NCBI GenBank assembly: GCA_032164245.1 | Contig: JAVMKO010000005.1 | Span: 38,592,133 to 38,656,132, forward strand | From: Sternotherus odoratus | Lineage: Eukaryota; Chordata; Testudines; Kinosternidae | Reading direction: 5' to 3' | DNA: 64,000 bases | In this document: positions 13,530-24,062 of the stretch, piece by piece | How the letters are laid out: every line of letters starts with the position of its first letter | Numbering within the stretch: the stretch's first letter is position 1 | Position numbers and translations under genes: made by a program | The notes under the pieces: generated by a model | Told to the model about the DNA's origin: nothing | The model's input: only the letters and a program-made list of their open reading frames with translations | The model's database searches: none

Positions 13530-13970
13530 CATTGTGACAGGCACCCACTAAAAAGTGTAGTTACGCTTCTGGGTCAACTCCAGAAGAGTGCATAGTAATG
13601 CTATAAAATTAACCTTGCTGTTATCTGTGTGTTTGGGAACAGTTCCCAAACTGTTCCCAGCTGTGTAAGTGTTTACCCAGTCTGTGTAAAAATAAATGCA
13701 TAAAAAACCAAATAAAAAAACTAAGGCAAAACAGCGTGTAACCAATCAGCTTGTTGCTTGCAAATAAAACATAAGTATGTATAAAATGCAAATGTGTAAG
13801 TGTACTTAAACCCACACTGGTGGGTTGTCTGTGGGCTTTCTTCCTTCCCGGCTACTGCTCCAAAGAGCCGGGTACTCCTTCTGCGATCGCGCTGATCTAA
13901 TAAGCCCTCTCAGCGCTAAAAACCAAAACCTTCCAATAAACTCACCTACTCTATTTACTTAACCACATGT
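13530..13970 (+). repeat. Possible LTR, boundaries uncertain
   Basis: Has the layout of an LTR: TATAAAA at about 13778, a GC-rich stretch, then AATAAACTCACC at about 13936. No target duplication was found, so this is a weak call. Confidence 0.35.
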
Positions 13971-14729
13971 GTGTGCCTTGTCTCGCAATATCCAAAGTAC
14001 CTCACAACACACACCCAGGGGGATCGCTCCAATTTCCCACTGAGGGCTAGAAGGGGGACTGAACTGAACCCAAGCCAAAAGCAGTTTCAGAAGCCAAAGA
14101 CGACTATGGGAACAGGCTGGATGAAAATGGAGCTTCTTCCCAAACCTTCCTACCCCAAAAGTAACAGGAGTCTGAGAGGCAGATCCTCCTCCCCCAGTCA
14201 CTAGCTCCTGCACAGCAGCCAAGCAGTGACCTCCTCAGTTTCACTGGGAAGGGAGTTTCCAGGGCTCAGAGCTGCGCTGCCTTGTTTGAGTTTCAGATGG
14301 GAGAAGAGGCGAAGAGAAATGCTGTTCTAGCAGCCAGCTGGGTCCCTAGGGAAGCAAGGCAGACAGACATAATCCAGGCCTCCAAGGGGCGTGAAATCCT
14401 TTTGCATCTAAGTTGGGAGAAGGCAGTTTCTAATAGGACTTGATTCCCATTACACGCTGGACAAAGAAAATGTTGAGATTCTATAGAGTTCAATCTGCTT
14501 TCTTCTCTCTCCTCCTTTCTTTAAGGTCTAAAAATTGTCCAAGGTCTTAGCTGAGTAATTAAAGAAAGGAGCACGCTTAATACACTGACATTTTCAGAAA
14601 AAAAGTATTTGTTGTAGAGTTCAAACCTTTGCACTCATGGGTCGGGTGCATCAGACTGGGAACAAAGAATAGGGGGCTCTGTCCTGAGAAACAGAATGGC
14701 CACCACAAGCTCCAAATCTTTCACAATCA
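13971..14729. other. Intergenic, nothing recognised
   Basis: No coding frame with a domain and no classifiable repeat. Confidence 0.45.
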
Positions 14730-15059
14730 GCTGTGCTCCGGGTGCAATGTTGTGGCCTACAGGGCTAATGCCATCCTGGGATGCATAAAAGGGGAATCTC
14801 AAGGAGAAGTAGAGAGGTTATTTCACTCTGTATTTGGCACTGGTATGACCCACTACTTAATTTGTGCCAGAGCTGAGCCCCAGCACCTCTAGGCTTGGCA
14901 AGTCATAGCTCTGGTACCTCTGGGTTTGCTGGGTCAGTTATGAAAGTAAAGCACTTTCATACAAATTAAGCCCTGGCACGACTGCTGTTAGGGTAGTGTG
15001 TCCAGTTCTGGTGCCCACAACTCAAGAAGAATATAAATAAATTGGTGAGGGTTCAGTGA

Positions 15060-16498
15060 TAGGGATGCCAACCCTCCCGGTTTTGCCAGAATCAGGCCCT
15101 ATCTCCCAGAGGCTACTGATGCCAAACTAGGAGGTTTTAGGTGCTAAAAGTCCAGCAGCACGGTGAGGCTAAGGCCGGCTCCCTGCCTACCCTGCCCTGC
15201 TCCCAGAAGCAGCCAGCACATACCAAGCCCCTGGGAAGGGACTGGCGGGTCTCTGCACGCTGCCCCTGCCTTGAGTGTCAATTCCGCAGCTCCCATTGGC
15301 TGATAACTGTGGCCAATGGGAGTTGCAGGGGCGGTGCCTATGGGCATGGGCAGCACACAGAGACCCCTGCACCTCCCTGCCCCACTAGAGAGATGTTCCA
15401 GTTACTTTCAGGAGCTATCCGAGATGAGCGCTGCCCACCTCACCCCCTCCAGAGCCTACACCCCTCGCCCCCTCCTGCACCCAAACTCCCTCCCAGAGCC
15501 CACACCCCCTCCCACACTGTAGCCACACGATGACTCACCAGTGTGGCACCTCCTGTGGGTCATCTGGGAATTAGCTTTTTCCAGCTTCAGAGCACCTCTC
15601 TGCAGGCCGGTGACTCGCCTGCTTCAGGCCCTGTTCCCCTCTGGACCCCATTCCCCTTGCCCCGGGGTTCTTCCCACTGCAGTACCCCCATGCTCATAGT
15701 CTCCCCTCCCAGGGAACCCCCAACCTTTCAAACCCACCTGCCACCTTGTCTGGGGAGACTGCAGTGTGTAATGTCCACTCATCATTGGCAAGGGAGGGTC
15801 AGATATGCTGCCTCTGCCTAGCCCTGGGCTGCCCCCGACAACCCCAGTACCTGTTTTAGGCCCATCACAAGGCCCTGTAGCCTAGGCAGGGTTGCCAGGC
15901 TGGAGTTCCTGAGCTCCTCTTGCCTTCCCTCTACTCTACTCTACTCTAGGTGCCCTGAGCTTCCAGGAAGCTAGGCCCTTATCTCATCACAACCAGAGAA
16001 AGACTGACCGAGCACCTGGCTCATGGCCCTTTATAAGGGTCAGTTGCAGCCTGACTGGGGCGTGACCCACCTGTGGCTGCTTTCCCAATCAGCCTGATTG
16101 ACTCCCCAGGGCAGCTTTTGATCCCCTCAGGGCCAGAGCAGGGTGACCACCCAGCTACACACACCCTTACTTCCTCCCAGAGCCTGCACCCTTAGTCCCT
16201 GCCCAGCCCTGAGCCCCCTCCTGCATCCAAACTCACTCCCAGAGCCCGCACCCCTTCCTGTACCTCAACCCCCTGCCCAGGCTCAGTCCAGACACCCACA
16301 TGCCAAACCCCTCAGCCTTATCCCCCAAGCCAACCCCCTGCCCCAGCTCAATGAAAGTGAGTGAGGATGGGGGAACAGCAAGTGATGAAGTGAGTGGGGG
16401 AGGAGCTTTGGAGAAGGGGCAAGGAAGGGGGCATGGCCTTGGGGAAGAGATGGGGCAATGATGTTTGGGTTTGTGCAATTAAATAATTGGCAACACTA
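15060..16498. mobile_element. hAT-like element inserted in CR1, itself split by an LTR
   Basis: Starts TAGGGATGCCAACCC and ends ATTGGCAACACTA, imperfect terminal inverted repeats. Flanks TTCAGTGA and ATCAGCGA match at 6 of 8 positions. The interior has C-rich minisatellite-like sequence at 15440-15517 and 16165-16330, clearly one tract interrupted by the 15518-16159 LTR. No transposase is present. Confidence 0.55.
15518..16159. mobile_element. Solo LTR (TG...CA) with 5-bp TSD
   Basis: Begins TGTAGCCACAC, ends ACCCAGCTACA and is flanked on both sides by CACAC, a perfect 5-bp duplication. The TG/CA ends and 5-bp duplication indicate an LTR left after recombination between the two ends of a retroelement. 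No internal region or gag/pol sequence remains. A TTTATAAG string lies near 16030. Orientation is uncertain. Confidence 0.75.
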
Positions 16499-16965
16499 AT
16501 CAGCGAAGAGCCCCCAAAATGATTAAAGGATTAGAAAACCTGCCTTATAGTGATAGACTCAAGGAGATCAATCTATTTAGCTTAAAGAGAAGATTAAGGG
16601 GTGACTTGATCACACTCCAGAAATACCTGTGTGGAAACGAAGGTTTATTAATGGGATCTTCAATGTAGCAGAGAAAGGCCTAACATAATCCAATGGCTGG
16701 AAGTTGAAAGAAGAGAAATTTCAGATTGGAAATAAGGCATAAATTTTTAATAATGAGAGTGATTAGCTGCTGGAAAAAATAAGTGCTTGGTCGTGGTGGA
16801 GTCTCCATCACAAACAATTTTAAAATAAAAAATGGATGCGTTTCTAAAAGCTCTGCTCCAGGAATTATTGTGGAGAATGTCTCTGGCCAGTGTTCCACAA
16901 GAGGTCAGACTAGATGATCGCTCTGATCCCTCTAGCCTTGGAATGGATGACAATACCCAAATGCT

Positions 16966-17709
16966 AGTGCTGGCTGCTGTTTTGCTGCATGACTCCATTT
17001 CTGGAAGCTTACTGAGTAAGAGAAGTACCATGGCTTCACCAGCCTTCAATAACCAACCACCCCCTAGCCCCAAATTGTGGGATACTCGTATTCAGAACCA
17101 AAACACGTTGTACACGTAAATAATCATGGGGGGGAATTTCAACATTGAGCTGTACTAGCGGTGCATGTTTGGGCAGAAGTCAGCACACATTTCAGTCAGC
17201 ACAAGTTAGGAAAGACAAAACACCTCCCACACAAAACTAAAGGCAGAGGAAGCAGCAACAGCTTGGAGGCAGATAAGAGGCCTGTCAGAACAGGCTTGGA
17301 CTATCCCAGCAGCCAGAAGCAATCCAATGAGAGCGAAAGCTATTCGGGGAATGAATGAATGGATATCAAGCCTGACGTTGGGACTTCCATTTGGCAGAAA
17401 GCTAAGCGAGATATTTGGATGCAGAGTGGATACACCCAGGCATTTGCTCTAACCTACAACACTGGGTGATTAGAAGGTAGCAGGCTGACTTCAAATTGAA
17501 CAAAGACAGAAGCCTACATCCTGTTTTGCTTGGATGGGGGAGGGGGGGAGGGGGAAATGGAACACCGGGGAAAGGGAACATCTAATGGCACATGTCCCAG
17601 TGCAGGAAAAGACATCTGGCACCCATGGAAAGACAGTCAATTACACACACTGGAGCCAGGCCTGTTCCTATTGAAGTCTATGGTTATTTTCCTTTGGTGC
17701 TGGTGGGAG
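16966..17709. other. Intergenic, nothing recognised
   Basis: No gene or classifiable repeat. Confidence 0.45.
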
Positions 17710-17715
17710 TAGGGT

Positions 17716-18305
17716 TGTGGTAAGAGGGCTTAACGGGGCCCTCCCTCAGAAGAAAAAAAAAGATTCCGTCCAGCCGCATGCTCTGATTTATTGCACTGGA
17801 CAGGGGTAAGGTTATCTAAACTTAAGTTTATTCAGCGCGCTGAAGGTTGCTCATTAGAAAATAGAACAACCCCCAATATTAGAAATTGGGAGCTTTTATA
17901 ACATACAGATATACATATTTATGTGGCTCATTGATTATTCATTTAGACCCGTACATGGTTAAAACTATGTGGAAAGCGGAAGGTTACATCAGAAACATAT
18001 TCATTGGTTCTAATTTGCCGCAGTGCTGAACTTGCGCAGAAGATTTCTTACTTTTAGCTTATATTAGTAACATTATCAAGGTCTTACTCTTGGAGGTCAG
18101 TCAATTTACACATAACACCAGGTGTCTTATCTCAGTATAGGAGTGTTCGAATATAACACTCCCTTATTTTTCTCATGAGTTGCATTTCCCACATTTGAGG
18201 CTTATTAGCTATTTTCAGTTAGCTGTCTGAGATTACCCAGAGTGCTTGACTGCACTTAGCTAACTAAGCCTGTGTATGTCTTACATACATTTGCTTATTA
18301 CAACA
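17716..18305 (-). mobile_element. Solo LTR with 6-bp TSD
   Basis: The 590-bp segment starts TGTGGTAAG and ends TTACAACA on the plus strand and is flanked by perfect TAGGGT duplications (17710-17715 and 18306-18311). Orientation is set by a minus-strand AATAAA at 17787-17792 followed by a U5-like tail. The 6-bp duplication is typical of ERV-class LTRs. No internal genes remain. Confidence 0.8.
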
Positions 18306-18899
18306 TAGGGTAAAGATGTTTACAATAGGGTCATAAATAAAGGGCTAGCGATGTCTAGTTTACATGAGCCTAAAGCATTTGGCTTTTGCTCTCTTAGGAC
18401 TTGATCAAAAAATCTATTGAAGTCAATAGGAGCTTTTCAGATGATGTCAGTGGACTTCAAATCAGGCCCTTGGAGTGTAGGGCCTGGGTGACATTTAAAA
18501 TGGAAGTTACTTTGTCAACCTAGCCCTCAGTGTAGGTGCAGCTAAGTTGATGGAAGAATGCTTCTGGCAACCTAGCTACCATCCCTCAGCAGCGAGATAT
18601 CTTCCATAACGATCACATCCTGTGGAAAATGTGGGGACAGGAATGATTATCAGTTCCCCTATCCAGTGCTGGCTCTCCCCAAGAGCCATGTGCCCAGTGT
18701 ATAGCAGGATCCAAGAAGAGCGATTTACCTTGCCCTTGTGGCTACTCACGATTTTGGGGGTCTTGTGGCTTATGTGTGCTTGCGTTGTGTCAGACAGTTA
18801 GTGACAAGTGTGTGAGTACTGGCTGTTTTAAATCACTGAATCAGTGTTCTGTGTGTTGCAAACAATACTGCTTCTGTAAAATGTTGCGTTTAAATTTCA

Positions 18900-19436
18900 G
18901 AGAGATGACCTTTGGAGCCCAGCCTCCCTCTTTGTTATCGGCAGCTGAATGGCTGTGCAGAATTAGAAAGCGGCCCAAAAGAACTAAGGAGGACTCTGTG
19001 CGTGATGTTATGATGCACTCCACTGCTGAGAAACAGGAATTGAAGGAGTGGTGAGACAGCGAGAAGAGGGACCAAAGGAGAATGCGGCACACTAGAATGA
19101 AGCCACAGAGCGGCTCTTAAAATTATGGTGCACCAAGCAGACACGCTCCAGGGAATAGTAGCTCTGCAAACCAAGCAGCTCCATGCCCACCCTCCCCTGC
19201 AGGTGCTGTCACAAAATTATTTCCCATGCCCCCCACAGACACCACCACCACACTCTTATCAACCTCCTGGCTCCAGCCTCTTCCTCACATTCCACTCCTC
19301 CCCCCTCACAGTCCAGCACTGCAGACTCCCACTACCCACTGCACTCAACAACCATCCCTCTGAAGTACAGTACCCAATACATTGTACTCCAAAGGAGAAA
19401 GTTGGATATGATCCCTGGACATACACAAATCTTTAG
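18900..19436 (+). pseudogene. Harbinger Myb/SANT-like accessory protein remnant
   Basis: The plus-strand frame at 18776-19054 ends with RKRPKRTKEDSVRDVMMHST and AEKQELKEW, then a stop. Homologous sequence continues in another frame at 19125-19436 (VHQADTLQGIVALQTKQLHA, then a Pro-rich tail ending YDPWTYTNL). This composition and position match the DNA-binding partner protein of vertebrate Harbinger elements, which helps bring the transposase to the transposon ends. At least one stop and one frameshift disrupt it, and the trihelix N-terminal part is not recognisable. Confidence 0.6.
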
Positions 19437-19749
19437 CAGTCCTGGGATCCTGTCTCCTCCTGTGACATTCCGATCCCCCTATCCCACTCTCTACTGATGT
19501 TTTTTTGTTTGTTTGTTTCACTCTCTCCTCTGATTGTTGTTTTTTAATAAAAGAATTGTGTTGATTTTAAAGCAAATCTTTATTCTATTAATTGAAAGCA
19601 AACAGAGCCCTACAAAGCAACAGAGAGTTATGTTAAACCTTCATATTGCATCATCTGCACCAATCACAATCACCTACTAGCACTACAAACACTGCACTCT
19701 CAAGTACAGCAACAAATATTAGTGGCTTTCAGCTTCAAAGTGCTGCCTC

Positions 19750-20800
19750 AAGGCATCCCGGATCTGTATGTCCCTGCAATGTGCCCCTCTAATAGCCCTG
19801 GTCTCTGGCTGTTAACTCAGCCTCCAGGTGCTGAACCTCTGCAGTCCAGCCTTGAATGAAGCTTTCACCCTTCCGTTCATAAATATTATGGAGTGTACTG
19901 CATGCGGCTATATGCGAAGGAATACTGTCATTGGCCAGGTCTTACCTTCCCATAGAGGAAGCACCAGCGGGCTTTTAAACAGCCAAAAGCACACTCAACA
20001 GTCATTCTGCACTTGCTCAGCCTGTTCTTGAGCCGCTCCTTGCTGCTGTCAAGTTGCCCATGTATGGCTTCACAAGCCACAGCATTAAGGACAGGAAGGG
20101 TATCCCAGGATCACAATGGACATTTCAACTTCTCCTACAGGGATCTTCTGGTCCAGGAAGAAAATCCCCCTTGCAGCTTCCTGAACAGGCCAGTGTTCCA
20201 AAAGATGCATGTGTCATGCACCTTTCCAGACCAGCCTGTGTTAATACAATCACCTGGAGAACCATTGAGAAATACCCCTTGTGATTAGTGTACTCAGTGA
20301 CTAGGTGGTTTGGTGCCAAAATTGGAATGTGTGCGCCATCACCTCTCCAGTTAGGAAAGCCCATTTGTGCAAAGCCATCCACAATGTCATACATGTTGCC
20401 CAGAGTCACGGTCTTTCAGAGCAGGATGAGATTAATGGCCCTGCAAGCTTCTTTCAACACAAGTCCAACGGTCAACTTTCCCACTCCGAACTGGTTAGTG
20501 ACCGATCAGTAAGTCTGGAGTAGACAGCTTCCACAGTGCAATCTCCAAGCGCTTCTCCAATGACAGGCCGCTCTCATTTTCATGTCCTTGCACTGCAGGG
20601 CTGGGGCAAGCTTATCACACAGTCCCCTCAATGTTCTTTCCGCATCCAAAAGTTCTGCAGTCACTGCTCATCATCCCAGCTACGTGTGATCCCATGACTC
20701 AGTGCTTGCTTTCCAAGATCAATGTTGCACTCTTCTTGCCTTTGTAGTTTAAGGAATAATTCACTGCCACTCGTGATGTCTCAGTCAGAGTGAACAGCAT
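19750..20800 (-). pseudogene. Harbinger (HARBI1-like) DDE transposase remnant
   Basis: In order on the minus strand: VTNQFGVGKLTVGLVLKEAC, ACRAINLILL, MYDIVDGFAQMGFPNW, GDGAHIPILAPNHLVTEYTN, KGYFSMVLQVIV, SFGTLACSGSCKG, LSKCRMTVECAFGCLKARW and GESFIQGWTAEVQHLEAEL. These are the conserved blocks of HARBI1-type nucleases. The first Asp (GDGAHI) and last Glu (VECAFG) positions remain, but the middle GDPAYP-type block reads GYPSCP, so the second catalytic Asp is lost. Several stops and frameshifts confirm that it is dead. Confidence 0.75.
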
Positions 20801-21182
20801 ACTGGTCAGCAGTTTGGCATCCATTCCTGTAGCCCAAAGAGGCAGGGCGTGCAATACACAAAGCATTGAAATATGGCGCTAAATGCAGACGGAAGCACAG
20901 GGACTGCTGGGATGCAAAGCAATGCATCATGGGGCATAGGGACAGGACCCAGGATGCCCCATGACCCCCTCCATCTTCCCACAACTCTTCCTGGCAGAAG
21001 AAAGAATTCTCTGTGTGATAACTCCCCAGAGTACAACGCTCCGAATACCACTGCAAGTGAACATGCTATTGCGCGGGCAGCTAACAGTGTGAACACATGT
21101 GGCGGGTCTGGCACCGCAACGCCCCTTTGTGGCAGGGGTGGGGTGTGAGGTCGGACCCCAGCCACTCTCTAATCCTCAATCA

Positions 21183-21530
21183 CAGGGCAGTATGGCCCAA
21201 TGGCCAGAGTCCTTATGGCATTCCCGAATCTCCGGGCAGCGTGGCCCAATGGCCGGAGTCTATATCTCGCACCCCTGGTATCAGGGCAGCGTGGCCCTGT
21301 GGCCAGAGTCCATACAACCTCCCTCCCTCAGTTCCAAGGTAGCGTGGCTCAATGGCCAGAGTCCATATACCTTCCCCCAAGCCTCAGGGCAGCATGACCC
21401 AATGGCCAGAGTCCATATACCTTCCCGCACGCCTCAGGGTAGCGTGGTCCGACAGCCAGAGTCTATATATCTTCCCCAAGCCGCAGGGTAGCAGGGCCCA
21501 ACGGCCAGGGTCTATATTCCCCTTGCAGGC
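21183..21530 (+). repeat. Tandem minisatellite, about 7 units of 47-60 bp
   Basis: Units share the core GGGCAGCGTGGCCCAATGGC followed by CAGAGTCCATATA and a more variable CT-rich spacer. Adjacent units differ by substitutions and short length changes. Confidence 0.8.
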
Positions 21531-21944
21531 GGGGTATTGCAGCCTAGTGGCTGCAGTGGTAGGGGGACCCGGGCCCACCCTCTCCATCGGGTCCTGACCC
21601 TGGGCTCACCTGATGCTTGGGCTCCCCCTGCCCCTAGCTCGGCAGGGATCCACCCACAACACACTGAGCATCTGTGGGTCTTTAAAATTTGCAGATTGGA
21701 CACTATCAACTAAGGATTAAATAGGGACTATGAATTTTTTTGTCATTACACTAATTGAATGCATTTTCCTAGTTAAGTCTCTTTTACAAGTTCTTATCAA
21801 CTGTCCGACAGATCCACTAAATTTTCACTACAAAAGTTTTTTTTCTCCTGCTGATAATGACCCATCCAAATTAAATAGCCTCTTAGAATTGGTATGGTAA
21901 TTTCCAATTTTTTTTTCTTTCTGTGTGTCTTACTTCTGTTCCAT

Positions 21945-22036
21945 TCTATGCATTCGATGAAGTGGGCCATAGCCCACAAAAGCTTATGCTGAAATAAACT
22001 GGGTAGTCTCTAAGGCACCACAAGTATTTCTCGTTT
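21945..22036 (+). repeat. Interspersed repeat 3' end (AGCCCACAAAAGCTTATGCT family)
   Basis: Contains GATGAAGTGGGCCATAGCCC, AAAGCTTATGCTGAAATAAA and GTCTCTAAGGCACCACAAGT. It is related to 37422-37650 and 44562-44690. The family is very common in turtle DNA by recollection, but I cannot name its class. Confidence 0.65.
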
Positions 22037-22450
22037 TATTTAAAACTCCCCTGGGTCTCTTCCTACCCGAACCACCTTGCCTTCCACTTCCGGGGGTCCT
22101 CCGGTCTGTTCTCCTCCAGGGCCGTCCTCAAGCAGGGCCTCAGGTTGCATCCCGGCTTGGGGGCCTCTGGAACCTGGGATCCTGGCTGTCCCTCCGCAGG
22201 AGCTAGCAGCGTGCCTCCTTCCCCTCTGGCGGTCAGCCCCAACTGAGCTCCTCCACAGGCTTTTATACCTGATCTCCAGGTGGAGCATGCCCAGCAGAGC
22301 CTCCAGGGCGTGGCTTCCTCCACTAAGAAAAAAGGGTTAAACCCCGTGGTACCAGTGCAGGGCTGCTCAGCCCCGTCACAACGCACAACAGCAGTTTCCC
22401 TTCAGGGCTCCCTGAGTGGCACTGTAACTGCCAGTGTAGACATGCCCTTA

Positions 22451-23960
22451 AAGTCACCAGCGGTGTTCACAAAGGAGCCCATCTTTCAGCTGAGAGCTGA
22501 GCCATCCCCAGGTGACAGGCAGGAAGGCCACCTCCAGCAAAGATGAGAGTGGACTCAGAATCAAGTTTTCAATTTCCTACTGGGTGCCATGGCAACTAAT
22601 TAGCACTGGGACTTGTAGCAGCTGCTGGGGAAAGGAAAGGAACTCACTTATACAAGAAACCCTGGGGCTGAATTCTTTTTCATTTCTCCTCAGAATTATT
22701 CCTCTCGCCCCCACCCCTTCCACTCCCTTTTCAGTGCTAGATTTCAAATGGGGCCTTGTCCTTCTACCACACTGGCTTGGACTGTGAACCTGCAACCTAC
22801 AGGCTAACCACTGTCAGGCAAGGGCAGCAACTGGATGAGAGACCTGCGAGTAACACCTGTTATCCTGGTAGCTGTGGACAAAGATATCCCTGACACTCGG
22901 TAGCCATGCTGCGTCTGTTTTGTGGCCATTTTCCATTCAGCCTCTTGTGCTCCCAGGTCAACCTCCCTTTCACTAGCATGGAATTCATGCCCAAAACACA
23001 ATTAAAATGGAAGAATTTAAGCTCGCGATAAAGAAAAAAAAAAACACTTTTCAAGCAGCCGAGTGCACGACTCTCTAAGCATGTGCCAGCTGGCTATTAA
23101 TACAGAAATGTGTTGATTAGTTGAACTATTTATATGCCTTCAAAATTTCCAGACAATACCCTTCCTATTTTTGTTCAAAACTGAGGGGGGGGGGGGGGGG
23201 AGGAAACCCCAGCAATCCTTTTACTCTAGAAATTGACACAGGCAAATTGTGTTTAACGCTTTACAAGTTTGTTTTGCTTGTGTCTTTCTGTGCCACAAAG
23301 CAAGAGCAAATTCCGAGCCTAAGTTATTATTGCTTGACACTATTCAGAGGAATGAAGAGCCTGGGAGTGAAATCCTGGCCCCACTGACATCGATGGCACA
23401 AAGTATTTCACCCCGAATCTCTGGCCGGTGGTGGTAACCTAAGAGCTCAGTGTGAGGTGAAAGGCAATCCAACTGCCACTGAAGTATTTTCATTGGCTTT
23501 AATGAGAATTGGTTCTGGCTCCTGGACAGAAATAACCTAAGCAGGGGAGAAAAACCAGAGATCATGGGACTATACCCTCCGCTAGTGTCAATTGGCCAAG
23601 CTCCATCCGACATGCCCAGAGTTTGCTCGCACTGGGGAAGTGGGGACGGGGTAGGGCCTACCATCCCCTGCCAATGAAACTGGGGCTTCTACCTTAAAGC
23701 AGTGTGTACCTCAGTACATCTGCTAGCAATCTAGAGCAAGGGCCTCTGCACTGCAACCTGCCCCTTCCCCCCCCCCCCCCCCCCCCCCCCCGCTAACACA
23801 ACCCCTGTAAGGGGCATGGCAGACACTAGACCAGCCAGAAGGTACGTCTCCCTCCTAAACGCCTTCCCCCTCCCAGGTATTGCTGTTCCAATCCCAACAT
23901 TTTAGCAAATGACCCCAGCGCTGAACTAATCTCTAGGACTTTGTTTCCTTCCTCCAGGAC
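22451..23960. other. Intergenic; long G and C homopolymers
   Basis: A G run at 23185-23200 and a C run of about 25 at 23767-23791. No gene was recognised. Confidence 0.5.
23767..23791. repeat. C homopolymer (about 25 nt)
   Basis: The longest homopolymer in the window. Its length in an assembly should be treated as uncertain. Confidence 0.85.
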
Positions 23961-24062
23961 TATGGTTGCCAATTTTGGTTGGACATATTCTTGGAGGTTT
24001 CAGCACATGACAAACTTTAATTAAAGATTTATCTTTAATTCCTGGAGGGCTGGCAACCCTAT
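23961..24062. mobile_element. Short TIR element remnant (GGTTGCCAA family)
   Basis: Begins TATGGTTGCCAATTTTGG and ends GGAGGGCTGGCAACCCTA. These terminal repeats are like those of the 15060-16498 element. The flanking duplication is not convincing. Confidence 0.45.

Larger units (their letters stand above)
14730..16965 (+). mobile_element. CR1 LINE 3' region, interrupted by insertions
   Basis: Two halves of one CR1 copy. The left half has GTGTGTCCAGTTCTGGTGCC and CTCAAGAAGAATAT. The right half resumes at about 16507 with CCCCAAAATGATTAAAGG, TAGCTTAAAGAGAAGATTAAGG and, at the end, AGGTCAGACTAGATGATC. The order matches the end of the CR1 ORF2 region and the 3' UTR. The halves are separated by the 15060-16498 insertion. 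A smaller unclassified insert interrupts the left half at about 14850-14985. Confidence 0.75.
21098..22380 (+). mobile_element. Solo LTR with internal VNTR, inserted in the Harbinger element
   Basis: Begins TGTGGCGGGTCTGG and ends CAGCCCCGTCACA. The flanks ACACA and ACGCA match at 4 of 5 positions. A CTTTTATACC string at about 22260 is TATA-like. It contains a tandem repeat (21183-21530) and a later insertion (about 21665-22040) of another interspersed repeat. No retroviral genes accompany it. Confidence 0.55.
18470..22450. mobile_element. Decayed PIF/Harbinger transposon with two convergent genes
   Basis: A plus-strand Myb/SANT-like accessory gene (about 18900-19436) faces a minus-strand HARBI1-like transposase (about 19750-20800), the usual two-gene layout of PIF/Harbinger elements. 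The right-hand non-coding part is split by the LTR at 21098-22380; sequence resumes at 22381 and runs to about 22450 (TGTAGACATGCCC). Outer ends are approximate because I could not identify terminal repeats. Confidence 0.65.

Noticed and set aside
15518..22380. Retroviral gag, pol or env genes associated with the LTRs
   Set aside because: Only LTR-type sequence is present; no retroviral coding region was seen between or beside the LTRs.
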